Below, piece after piece: positions 17,653 to 25,075 of a stretch of 64,000 nt of DNA. Each line of letters begins with the position of its first letter. The first letter of the stretch is position 1. A program made the position numbers and the translations under genes. Where the stretch lies: NCBI RefSeq assembly GCF_900106065.1, contig NZ_LT629796.1, positions 4,495,501 through 4,559,500 of the forward strand. The letters run 5' to 3'. The notes under the pieces were generated by a model that was not told the origin of the DNA, did not search any database, and was given only the letters and a program-made list of their open reading frames with translations. The stretch is from Pseudomonas mandelii. GTDB lineage: Bacteria > Pseudomonadota > Gammaproteobacteria > Pseudomonadales > Pseudomonadaceae.

Positions 17653-18056
17653 CCGCCCCGGCGATCTTTCCAATCGGCGGGCGGTACTTCGCTGGCGTCG
17701 AAGTCCAGCTCTACTTCAACCCCATTGGGGTCCTGCATGAACAGCTGCCACGTGCGCTCGGCGCCGGGAGCACGGATCACCTTGAAGCGCACGCCGAGCT
17801 CATCTAGGTGCGTCCACATCCTCTGCAAGCCCCGGGCGTGAAAGGCCATATGGTCGAGCACGCCACGTCGCGGCTCCGGCATTTGTGATACGCCCACCAC
17901 ATGCAGAACGGGCTGACCCTCGGCGTACAGCCAGAATCCGGGAACCGGGAAAGGCGGGCGCGGCCCCTCCACCAACCCCAGTATTCCAATATAGAAATCC
18001 CGTGTCGCCTCCAGTTGGTCGGAGACGATGGTGAAGTGGTCCATGCGCAGAATCAT
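17649..18056 (-). CDS. VOC-superfamily (glyoxalase/extradiol dioxygenase fold) protein
   Basis: A 135-residue single VOC module: MDHFTIVSDQLEATRDFYIGILGL at the start (more than one candidate metal-binding His), LHVVGV and DHMAFHARGL in the middle and the C-terminal QDPNGVEVELDFD with the usual Glu ligand. VOC proteins include isomerases, epimerases, extradiol dioxygenases and resistance proteins, and the reaction cannot be chosen here. It is encoded alone on the minus strand, convergent with the SDR and divergent from the CoA-transferase gene, with a shared 190-bp promoter region. Confidence 0.78.
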   Translation of the reverse strand: MILRMDHFTIVSDQLEATRDFYIGILGLVEGPRPPFPVPGFWLYAEGQPVLHVVGVSQMPEPRRGVLDHMAFHARGLQRMWTHLDELGVRFKVIRAPGAERTWQLFMQDPNGVEVELDFDASEVPPADWKDRRGG

Positions 18057-18108
18057 CGCAACTCCCCTGATCGGCTTTTTAGTGATATTTAGACGAATTG
18101 TTATTTGT

Positions 18109-18144
18109 TGTTCATATTCATGTTTATGATTCTATATTCGGAAT
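18109..18144. promoter_or_regulatory. Candidate operator region upstream of CoA-transferase and VOC genes
   Basis: Two motifs lie side by side. TGTTCATATTCATGT (18109-18123) has a one-mismatch copy at 14637. ATTCTATATTCGGAAT (18129-18144, half-sites ATTC/GAAT) has a counterpart ATTCTATATAGAGAAT at 53686. The region is the centre of the divergent promoter pair, about 105 bp before the CoA-transferase start. Recurrence at other cluster promoters suggests regulator binding. Confidence 0.45.
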
Positions 18145-18249
18145 ACTAATCTATCTATGGAATTTCGCTTTGATGACTTAGGGTAACGCCATGGATTCGT
18201 TCTGCAGCTCTGCTGCAAAACGCTAAGCGCAGAACAAGGCAGGTGCTGA

Positions 18250-20487
18250 ATGAGCCAGGCAATCCTCGAAGGTATTCGCGTCATCAGTCTGTGTTCCGGC
18301 ATTGCCGGTTCCAGCGCTGGCTTGCAACTGTGCGAAGCGGGTGCCGAAGTGGTGATGATCGAGCCACCCACCAACCACACCAGAGACAAACAGGCGCTGT
18401 TTGCTGTGCTTAACCGTGGCAAACGAAGTGTCATCCTCAGCCTGGAAAACGCCGCAGATCGCCAGCAGTTGCAATCCCTGCTGGCGGATGCCGATGTGCT
18501 GCTGCACGACTTCACGCCTGAGGTGGCAAACGCGCATGGCCTGGCTGACGCGCAGCTCTGCGCAGACTTCCCTCGATTGGTGATCTCGGCGGTCAGCGGC
18601 TGGCCGCAACGGCATGCGCTGGCGAATGCCCTGCCTCGGGAAACATTGATCCTGGCGCGCCTGGGCCTGTTGGACGAGCAACCCGCGCATCGACCCGGTC
18701 CGGCCTTCATCCGCATGCCGTTCGCCAATTGGCTGGCGAGCTGGCTGTGTGTGGTCGCGGTCATGGCGCGGTTGCTGGCGCGCGACCGTGATGGCTTCGG
18801 CGGCATTGCGCATACGAGCCTGGCTCAGGCAGCCCTTGTACCCATGACCATGCATTGGAACCGCGCGCAAACGCCAACCCCGGCCTTTGCCAAGGGCCTG
18901 GATAAACACATTCCGATTCCGTTGCACCAATGCGCCGATGGCCGCTGGTTGCATGTGCATTATTCGCCGGATAAATCACCGTGGATGGCCGCGGCGCTCA
19001 GTGAGTTGGGGGAAGTCGAAGTGGCTCGCTTGAATGCGCTGTGGCCACCCAGTCATGTGGCGCCTAACTTCGGCGCCAACAAGGCAATTATTGCTACACG
19101 ACCGGCGCAGGACTGGGTCGAACATTTCTGGCAGCACGATGTTGCTGCGCAAATTGCCGCTGCGTTCGGTGATATCTACTTCGACGAGCAAACACGCCTG
19201 AATGGCTATGTGGTTGAAGTCGACGACGTGCAATTGGGCAGGACCCTGCAACCAGGCCCGGCCTGGCAGGTGCAGCCACCCGCACGAGTTGGCGGTAGTG
19301 CACCAGTGGCAGGTGAGGGGAACGCCGGATTGCCAGGCGCCGATGCTGTGAACTCTTCGCAAGTGCCGGGATCGAGCCCGGCGCCCTTGCCGCCGCTGCA
19401 CGGTCTGAAAGTGCTGGATCTGGGCGCCTATCTTGCCGGACCGTTTGCCTGCATGTTGCTGGCGGACCTGGGTGCGGACGTGATCAAAATCGAAGCGCCC
19501 AAAGGCGATGCCATGCGCCGCCTGGAGCGGATTTTCAGCGGTACCCAGCGTGGCAAGTTGGGCGTGGCACTGCAACTGGGCGATCAGCAAACCGAACCGG
19601 CCGTAGAAGCGTTGGCCCGTTGGGCCGATGTGGTGCATCACAACATGCGTCTGCCGGCGGCACGCAAACTCAAGGTTGATTACGAAAGCCTGAAAGCGCT
19701 GAACCCTCGGTTGGTGTATTGCCATGTCAGTGCCTACGGACCGACCGGCCCGCGCGCGGATTGGCCGGGCTTTGACCAACTGATGCAGGCCTCTTGCGGC
19801 TGGGAAGTCGAGCAGGGCGGTGAGGGCCAGGCGCCAATGTGGCTACGCTTCGGCGTGGGTGATTTTTTTGCCGGTCTGTCCTCGCTCTATGCCTTGCTCC
19901 TGGGGTTGTATGAGCGCAATCGCAGTGGCGTCGGGCAAATGGTCAGTTCGTCATTGCTGGGCGCCACGATGCTGTCGATGAGCGAGGCGGTGGTGCTGGA
20001 GGACGGCAGTCTTACGCCAATCGACCACATGGACGCGCAACAGACCGGTCTGAGTGATGCCCATCGTTTGTATCGGTGTAGCGATGCCTGGCTGGTGGTG
20101 GCAGCGCTGCGACCGGATGAGGTGCAACGTTTCGAATCGTTGGTGGGTGATCAGCCCGAAACCTGGTTTGCCAATCACACCCGGCAAGCGGCGCTCGCCT
20201 CATTGGCCGCAGCCCAGGTGCCGGCGCAGGCAGTGCTGGAAGCGCAGATGGATGCCTTTCTCGACAGCCCCGAACACGCCGCCGCGGGTCTGCACGCTCA
20301 TTACTCGCATGCTGTTTACGGCGACCTGCAACAGATCGGCGCGTTCTGGGATTTCGGCAACTTGCCGTTATCGCTGCAGCGACCGCCCCCCGCCCTCGGC
20401 CAACATACCCGGCAAGTTCTGGAAGGCCTCGGCTTTACCGGCAGCGAACTCGAACGATTGGCGTCGGTTGGTCTGGTGGCACTGTAA
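18250..20487 (+). CDS. Fused two-domain family III (CaiB/BaiF) CoA-transferase
   Basis: A 745-residue protein consisting of two CaiB/BaiF-type domains, about residues 5-340 and 383-745, joined by a Pro/Gly/Ala linker. Single-domain family members are ~400 residues and work as interlocked dimers, so this is a covalent pseudo-dimer. The C-terminal domain has KVLDLGAYLAGPFA, the ADVIKIEAP strand and the catalytic Asp538 (FGVGDFFAG). In the N-terminal domain the equivalent position reads MPFANWLAS, i.e. Asn160 instead of Asp, so probably one active site works. It should transfer CoA to a carboxylic acid intermediate, or act as a CoA-dependent lyase/hydratase. It heads the operon continuing to 24418. 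Confidence 0.85.
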   Translation: MSQAILEGIRVISLCSGIAGSSAGLQLCEAGAEVVMIEPPTNHTRDKQALFAVLNRGKRSVILSLENAADRQQLQSLLADADVLLHDFTPEVANAHGLADAQLCADFPRLVISAVSGWPQRHALANALPRETLILARLGLLDEQPAHRPGPAFIRMPFANWLASWLCVVAVMARLLARDRDGFGGIAHTSLAQAALVPMTMHWNRAQTPTPAFAKGLDKHIPIPLHQCADGRWLHVHYSPDKSPWMAAALSELGEVEVARLNALWPPSHVAPNFGANKAIIATRPAQDWVEHFWQHDVAAQIAAAFGDIYFDEQTRLNGYVVEVDDVQLGRTLQPGPAWQVQPPARVGGSAPVAGEGNAGLPGADAVNSSQVPGSSPAPLPPLHGLKVLDLGAYLAGPFACMLLADLGADVIKIEAPKGDAMRRLERIFSGTQRGKLGVALQLGDQQTEPAVEALARWADVVHHNMRLPAARKLKVDYESLKALNPRLVYCHVSAYGPTGPRADWPGFDQLMQASCGWEVEQGGEGQAPMWLRFGVGDFFAGLSSLYALLLGLYERNRSGVGQMVSSSLLGATMLSMSEAVVLEDGSLTPIDHMDAQQTGLSDAHRLYRCSDAWLVVAALRPDEVQRFESLVGDQPETWFANHTRQAALASLAAAQVPAQAVLEAQMDAFLDSPEHAAAGLHAHYSHAVYGDLQQIGAFWDFGNLPLSLQRPPPALGQHTRQVLEGLGFTGSELERLASVGLVAL

Positions 20488-20537
20488 TCGTGGGCCTGGT
20501 GCCCGGCAGCATTCATCGACAAGCACAAGGATTACCC

Positions 20538-21275
20538 ATGGACGAGTTGGATTTCAGCGGTAAAACCGTGCTGGTCATCGGCGGTTCCAGTGGCATCGGC
20601 AATGGCATTGCGCAGAACTTTCGCCAGCGGGGCGCCGAGGTGCATGTCTGGGGCACGCGAGCCTCGGCGGCGGCCTATCAAAATTCGGCGGATTCTAATC
20701 TTGAAGGTTTGCACTACACCCAGGTTGACGTCGCGGATGCGTCATTGATCGAGGCCGTCAGCGTGCCATTCACCCGTCTGGACGTGTTGGTACAGGCGCA
20801 AGGCACGGTGCTTTACGACCGGCAGGAATTCCTCACTGAAGGCTTCAAGCACGTGCTCGACGTCAACCTCACCAGCCTGATGGTCTGTGCACAGAAATTT
20901 CATCCGCTGCTGATGCAGGCCAAGGGGTCGATGATCACGGTCAGTTCGGCAGCAGCGTTCCATTCTACCCGTGGCAACCCTGCCTACAACGCCTCGAAAA
21001 CCGGCGCTTTCGGGCTGACTCGCACCTTGGCCGAAGCCTGGGCTCGTGATGGTATCCGGGTGAATGGCATTGCCCCGGGGCTGGTGGAAACCAAGCTGAC
21101 ACGGGTGACCACCAGCAACCCGAAACGCCTGGAAGGTGCGCTGCGCGCCATTCCTCAAGGGCGCCTCGGCACGCCTCAGGACATGGCTAATGTGGCCCTG
21201 TTTCTCGCCTCGCCGCTGGCCAGCTATGTGCTCGGCCAAACCCTGTTGGTCGACGGCGGCATGCTGCTGGCCTGA
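20538..21275 (+). CDS. SDR-family oxidoreductase
   Basis: A 245-residue classical SDR: cofactor loop GGSSGIGNG (residues ~13-21), catalytic Ser in TVSSAAAF and Tyr-Asn-Ala-Ser-Lys at the YxxxK position, and the C-terminal LLVDGGMLLA. The ATG at 20538 follows AAGGA at seven bases; a GTG at 20490 in the same frame is less likely. It sits between the CoA-transferase and acyl-CoA dehydrogenase genes, so oxidation or reduction of a hydroxyacyl/ketoacyl-CoA or ring alcohol is a reasonable guess. Confidence 0.85.
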   Translation: MDELDFSGKTVLVIGGSSGIGNGIAQNFRQRGAEVHVWGTRASAAAYQNSADSNLEGLHYTQVDVADASLIEAVSVPFTRLDVLVQAQGTVLYDRQEFLTEGFKHVLDVNLTSLMVCAQKFHPLLMQAKGSMITVSSAAAFHSTRGNPAYNASKTGAFGLTRTLAEAWARDGIRVNGIAPGLVETKLTRVTTSNPKRLEGALRAIPQGRLGTPQDMANVALFLASPLASYVLGQTLLVDGGMLLA

Positions 21276-21299
21276 TCGCTATTTGCTAGGAGAAACACC

Positions 21300-22595
21300 A
21301 TGGCCTGGGACTTTCAGACCGACCCCGAGATTCAAGTGGAACTGGATTGGATCGAGCAGTTCGTGCGTGAGGAAGTCGAACCCCTCGATCACGTGTTGGG
21401 CAGCCCGTGGAATATCCACGACCCGCTGTTCAAGCAACTGGTCAAACCGCTGCAAGCGCAGGTGAAGGCGCGCAACTTGTGGGCTTGTCACCTGGGCCCG
21501 GAACTGGGCGGGGCAGGGTATGGCCAGGTGCGGCTTGCGTTGATCAATGAAATTCTCGGGCGTTCGCTGTTCGGCCCAATTGTGTTTGGCTGTCAGGCAC
21601 CGGACTCTGGCAACGGTGAAATTCTCGCCCATTACGGCACCCCAGCGCAGAAACAGCGCTACCTGCAACCGTTGCTCGATGGCGATATCGTCTCCTGCTT
21701 CGCCATGACCGAACCGCAAGGCGGCGCCGACCCTGCGGTGTTCACCACCGAGGCGGTGCGTGAGGGGGATGACTGGGTGCTGAGCGGCGAAAAATGGTTT
21801 GCCTCCAATGCGCGCTACGCCGCGTTCTATATCGTGATGGCGGTGACCGATAAAAGCGTGTCGGTGTATGAAGGCATGTCGATGTTTATTGTTGCTGCCG
21901 ATGCTCCGGGGGTAAGCATTATCCGCAACGTCGGTATCGCCGATGACCCGGCTGCCACCCATGCTTACCTGTCATTCGACAAAGTGCGAGTGCCCGCGGC
22001 CGATATGCTCGGCGCGCCCGGCCAGGCATTTGTCGTCGCCCAGGTACGTTTGGGTGGGGGCCGTGTGCACCACGCCATGCGCGTCATCGGTCAGGCGCAA
22101 AAAGCCCTTGATGCGCTGTGTGAACGGTCGTTGTCGCGCAGTACCCAAGGCAGTCGTCTGGCGGACAAGCAGATGGTCCAGGAGAAAATTGCCGATTCGT
22201 GGATCGAGCTGGAGCAATTTCGTTTGCTGGTGATGCGCACGGCGTGGCGCATCGACCAGTATCAGGACTACAAACGGGTGCGCAAAGACATCGCCGCAGT
22301 GAAAGCCATCATGCCCAAGGTGCTGCATGACATCGCCGCGCGCGCCCTGCATGTGCATGGCTCGCTGGGGGTCAGCGAAGAAATGCCGTTTACCGGCTAC
22401 ATCGTCCGCTCCTTCCAGATGGGACTGGCCGACGGGCCCACCGAAGTGCACAAAATCACCGTCGCCAAACAGCTGCTACGCGATTACCAACCCTGCGACG
22501 AACTGTTCCCCGATTACCACCGGCCCACCGCCGCGGCCCGTGCCCGGGAAAAATACACCGATGCCCTGGCCGGCCTTGGCGAGCGCGACGCATGA
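21300..22595 (+). CDS. Acyl-CoA dehydrogenase family protein (ACAD10/11 or LvaC type)
   Basis: A 431-residue flavoprotein with the ACAD signature CFAMTEPQGGADPAVF near residues 133-148, the GEKWFASNA strand, and the C-terminal ADGPTEVHKITVAKQLL segment that in this branch follows the catalytic loop. The stop overlaps the start of an APH-fold kinase gene as ATGA. Acyl-CoA dehydrogenases coupled to such kinases (LvaC with LvaA in P. putida; the ACAD10/ACAD11 fusions in animals) process phosphorylated hydroxyacyl-CoA rather than simple fatty acyl-CoA. The same logic is inferred here. Confidence 0.87.
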   Translation: MAWDFQTDPEIQVELDWIEQFVREEVEPLDHVLGSPWNIHDPLFKQLVKPLQAQVKARNLWACHLGPELGGAGYGQVRLALINEILGRSLFGPIVFGCQAPDSGNGEILAHYGTPAQKQRYLQPLLDGDIVSCFAMTEPQGGADPAVFTTEAVREGDDWVLSGEKWFASNARYAAFYIVMAVTDKSVSVYEGMSMFIVAADAPGVSIIRNVGIADDPAATHAYLSFDKVRVPAADMLGAPGQAFVVAQVRLGGGRVHHAMRVIGQAQKALDALCERSLSRSTQGSRLADKQMVQEKIADSWIELEQFRLLVMRTAWRIDQYQDYKRVRKDIAAVKAIMPKVLHDIAARALHVHGSLGVSEEMPFTGYIVRSFQMGLADGPTEVHKITVAKQLLRDYQPCDELFPDYHRPTAAARAREKYTDALAGLGERDA

Positions 22596-23644
22596 ACGAC
22601 TGGCAGGATTTGGTCGACCTCGAGCGCCTGGCCCTATGGATGGACACCAGAGGCCTGGAAAGCGGCCCCATCGAGGCACCGCTGCGATTGACCGGAGGCA
22701 CGCAGAATCTGTTACTGCGCTTTCGCCGTGGTACGCGCGAATTCGTATTAAGGCGGCCTTCCAGAGAACTGCGTGAAGTCGGCAGTAAAACCATTGCCCG
22801 TGAAGCTCGGTTGCTAAAAGCGTTGGCCGGATCAGCGGTGCCCTATGCCAGCCTGATAGCCGATTGTGTCGACCAGGACGTTTTGGGCGCCAGTTTCTAT
22901 TTGATGGAACCCGTGCAGGGTTTTAATCCCAACGGCGCGGCAGGTTTGCCAGCGCCGCACGCGCAGCAGCCGGCAATGCGTAGACGTATGGGGCTGGCCA
23001 TGGTGGATGCGTTATTGCGTCTGGGCGAAATCGACTACCGGGCGGTGGGTCTCGAGGATTTTGGCCGGCCCGAGGGTTTTCATCAGCGTCAGGTCTCACG
23101 TTGGTTGGCACAACTGGACAGCGTCAAAGGCTACGCCGGCTGGCCGGGCGCGAGCGGTCTGCCGGGACTTGCACAGTTGGCCAACTGGTTGAACGAGCAT
23201 TGCCCGACGCAGTTCCAGGCCGGCATCCAGCATGGCGACTTTCACCTGTCCAACGTCATGTTCCGCCAAGACAGCGCGGAACTGGCCGCAGTTGTCGATT
23301 GGGAACTGGCGACCATCGGCGATCCTTTGCTCGACCTCGCCTGGCTGGTGGTCACCTGGCCCGATGCCGAGGGTCATGGTGCCGGCACCATCGAAGTTCA
23401 CCCCTGGGAAGGCTTTTGCAGCAGCGACGAACTGGTCGCCCATTACCGCGCCGGCAGCTTGCGCTCCTTGGCAGACTTCAACTGGTACCTGGTATTGGCC
23501 GGCTTCAAGCTCGGCATCTTTCTCGAAGTCAGTTACGCCCGTGCGTGTGCCGGCAAGGCTTCCCTGATCACGGGTGAAAAACACCATGCCTCGGCTCTGC
23601 GGCTGTTCGCTACGGCGTTGCAGCGCATTGATCAAACCGCCTGA
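22592..23644 (+). CDS. APH-fold kinase (LvaA/ACAD10-like phosphotransferase)
   Basis: A 350-residue protein kinase-like phosphotransferase. The catalytic loop HGDFHLSN (His214, Asp216, Asn221) and metal-binding Asp236 in VVDWELATIGDPLLDLAW are intact; LRLTGGTQNLLLRF is the Gly-rich N-lobe. It resembles LvaA and the kinase domain of ACAD10/11, which phosphorylate 4-hydroxyacyl-CoA so that the hydroxyl can be eliminated. The gene is translationally coupled to the acyl-CoA dehydrogenase, which strongly links the two activities. The alternative, antibiotic phosphorylation, is unlikely given the context. Confidence 0.85.
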   Translation: MNDWQDLVDLERLALWMDTRGLESGPIEAPLRLTGGTQNLLLRFRRGTREFVLRRPSRELREVGSKTIAREARLLKALAGSAVPYASLIADCVDQDVLGASFYLMEPVQGFNPNGAAGLPAPHAQQPAMRRRMGLAMVDALLRLGEIDYRAVGLEDFGRPEGFHQRQVSRWLAQLDSVKGYAGWPGASGLPGLAQLANWLNEHCPTQFQAGIQHGDFHLSNVMFRQDSAELAAVVDWELATIGDPLLDLAWLVVTWPDAEGHGAGTIEVHPWEGFCSSDELVAHYRAGSLRSLADFNWYLVLAGFKLGIFLEVSYARACAGKASLITGEKHHASALRLFATALQRIDQTA

Positions 23645-23662
23645 TAATCAGAGGAACAAGCC

Positions 23663-24418
23663 ATGCAACTGGCCGGTAAACGCATCATCGTCACGGGGGG
23701 CGCCAGGGGGATCGGCGCGGCAGTGGTCAAGGCGTTTGTGGAGGAGGGGGCCCATGTCATCAGCCTGGACCTGGGCGAAGGTGCCTCGATAACAGGTGAC
23801 GGTGGCGGGTGGGCGCATACACGAGTCTGCGATATTGCTGACAGCCAATCCGTGGATGCCGCTTTCGCCTGGGCCAACGAACAGCTCAACGGGCTGGATG
23901 TGCTGGTACATGCCGCGGGCATCGCACCGAATGCCAGTGCCGATAGCATCACGCTGGACGAGTGGGAAAAAGTCTTTGCGGTGAATACCCGGGGCACATT
24001 CCTGACCAATCGCGCAGCCTATGAACTGCTTAAAGGCAGCGGTGGGCGGATCATCAACTTCGCCTCTGCGGCAGGCGTCATCGGACAGCCTGGCAAAGCC
24101 CATTACGCCGCTAGCAAAGGCGCCGTGCTGGCGTGGACACGTACGGTGGCGCGGGAGTGGGGCCCCTTGGGCATTACCGTCAACGCCATCGCCCCGGCCA
24201 TGTGGACGCCGATGTACGAAGCCACCCGCGCGAGCATGAGCGCCGAACAACTGCAGCAGCACGACGCGTACATGGCCGGGCAAGTGCCCATCGGCGGACA
24301 ACTGGGCGAACCGGCCCGGGATCTGGCGCCAGTGCTGGTATTTCTTGCCGGAGACGGTTCGCGATTTGTCACCGGGCAGACGCTGATGATTGACGGCGGT
24401 ATGTTAATGCTCAGTTGA
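23663..24418 (+). CDS. SDR-family oxidoreductase
   Basis: A 251-residue classical SDR with GGARGIGAA as cofactor loop, VHAAGIAPNAS for the NAG strand, Ser in INFASAAGV and YAASK as the catalytic Tyr/Lys, and FVTGQTLMIDGGML at the end. It follows the kinase gene by 18 bp and is the last gene of the plus-strand operon that begins at the CoA-transferase. In the levulinate-type pathway an SDR also accompanies the kinase and dehydrogenase, which fits a role in the same CoA-thioester steps. Confidence 0.87.
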   Translation: MQLAGKRIIVTGGARGIGAAVVKAFVEEGAHVISLDLGEGASITGDGGGWAHTRVCDIADSQSVDAAFAWANEQLNGLDVLVHAAGIAPNASADSITLDEWEKVFAVNTRGTFLTNRAAYELLKGSGGRIINFASAAGVIGQPGKAHYAASKGAVLAWTRTVAREWGPLGITVNAIAPAMWTPMYEATRASMSAEQLQQHDAYMAGQVPIGGQLGEPARDLAPVLVFLAGDGSRFVTGQTLMIDGGMLMLS

Positions 24419-24457
24419 GTGGCTGGCCGCGTGCTTGGGATGAACCAGGCACAGCGC

Positions 24458-25015
24458 TTAGCGGCTACGGATCAACTGCAAAAATTCCTGACGGGTGTTG
24501 TACGACTCGCGGAAGGTGCCGAGCATTACCGAGGTGGTCATGGTCGAGTTCTGCTTCTCCACGCCGCGCATCATCATGCACATGTGTTTCGCCTCGATAA
24601 CCACGGCCACGCCAGCAGCACGGGAGACTTGGGCAATGGCTTCGGCAATTTGTCGGGTGAGGTTTTCCTGAATCTGCAAGCGGCGGGCAAACATGTCGAC
24701 GATACGGGCCACCTTCGACAGGCCAAGCACTTTTCCGGTGGGCATGTAAGCAACGTGGGCTTTGCCGATAAACGGCAACAGATGGTGTTCGCACAGTGAG
24801 TACAACTCGATGTCCCGGACGATGATCATCTCATCATTATCGGACTCGAACAGTGCACCGTTGACGATTTCTTCCAGTGTTTGCCGGTAGCCGTGGCAGA
24901 GGTAGTGCATGGCCTTGGCCGCGCGTTTTGGCGTATCCAGCAAGCCTTCTCGCTGCGGATCTTCGCCCACGGCCTGGAGAATTCCCCGGTAGTTTTTCGC
25001 CAGTTCTTCGTTCAT
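24458..25015 (-). CDS. folE: GTP cyclohydrolase I
   Basis: A 185-residue type I GTP cyclohydrolase, which converts GTP to 7,8-dihydroneopterin triphosphate, the first step of folate and tetrahydrobiopterin synthesis. Zinc ligands are visible as Cys and His in [20 protein letters not shown] and Cys in KHMCMMMRG. The length and N-terminal TPKRAAKAM are standard. It is convergent with the SDR gene upstream and lies 60 bp downstream of the oxidoreductase gene on the same strand. Its placement inside a catabolic cluster is odd. It may be one of several folE paralogues common in Pseudomonas, perhaps supplying a pterin cofactor. Confidence 0.93.
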   Translation of the reverse strand: MNEELAKNYRGILQAVGEDPQREGLLDTPKRAAKAMHYLCHGYRQTLEEIVNGALFESDNDEMIIVRDIELYSLCEHHLLPFIGKAHVAYMPTGKVLGLSKVARIVDMFARRLQIQENLTRQIAEAIAQVSRAAGVAVVIEAKHMCMMMRGVEKQNSTMTTSVMLGTFRESYNTRQEFLQLIRSR

Positions 25016-25042
25016 TGGTCGACCTTATTGTTTAGCCAACTT

Positions 25043-25068
25043 CCCGGGCTCACTGCATGCCGCCCGGG
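25043..25068 (-). terminator. GC-rich hairpin after the 2-oxoacid oxidoreductase gene
   Basis: CCCGGGC (25043-25049) and GCCCGGG (25062-25068) form a perfect 7-bp stem with a 12-base loop immediately downstream of the oxidoreductase stop. There is no clear T-run, so it is at best a weak terminator or a processing/stability element before folE. Confidence 0.35.
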
Positions 25069-25075
25069 TTGCTGC

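Noticed and set aside
22592..23644. Reading the APH-fold gene as an aminoglycoside resistance determinant
   Set aside because: It is translationally coupled to an acyl-CoA dehydrogenase and resembles LvaA/ACAD10 kinases; nothing in the context suggests drug resistance.
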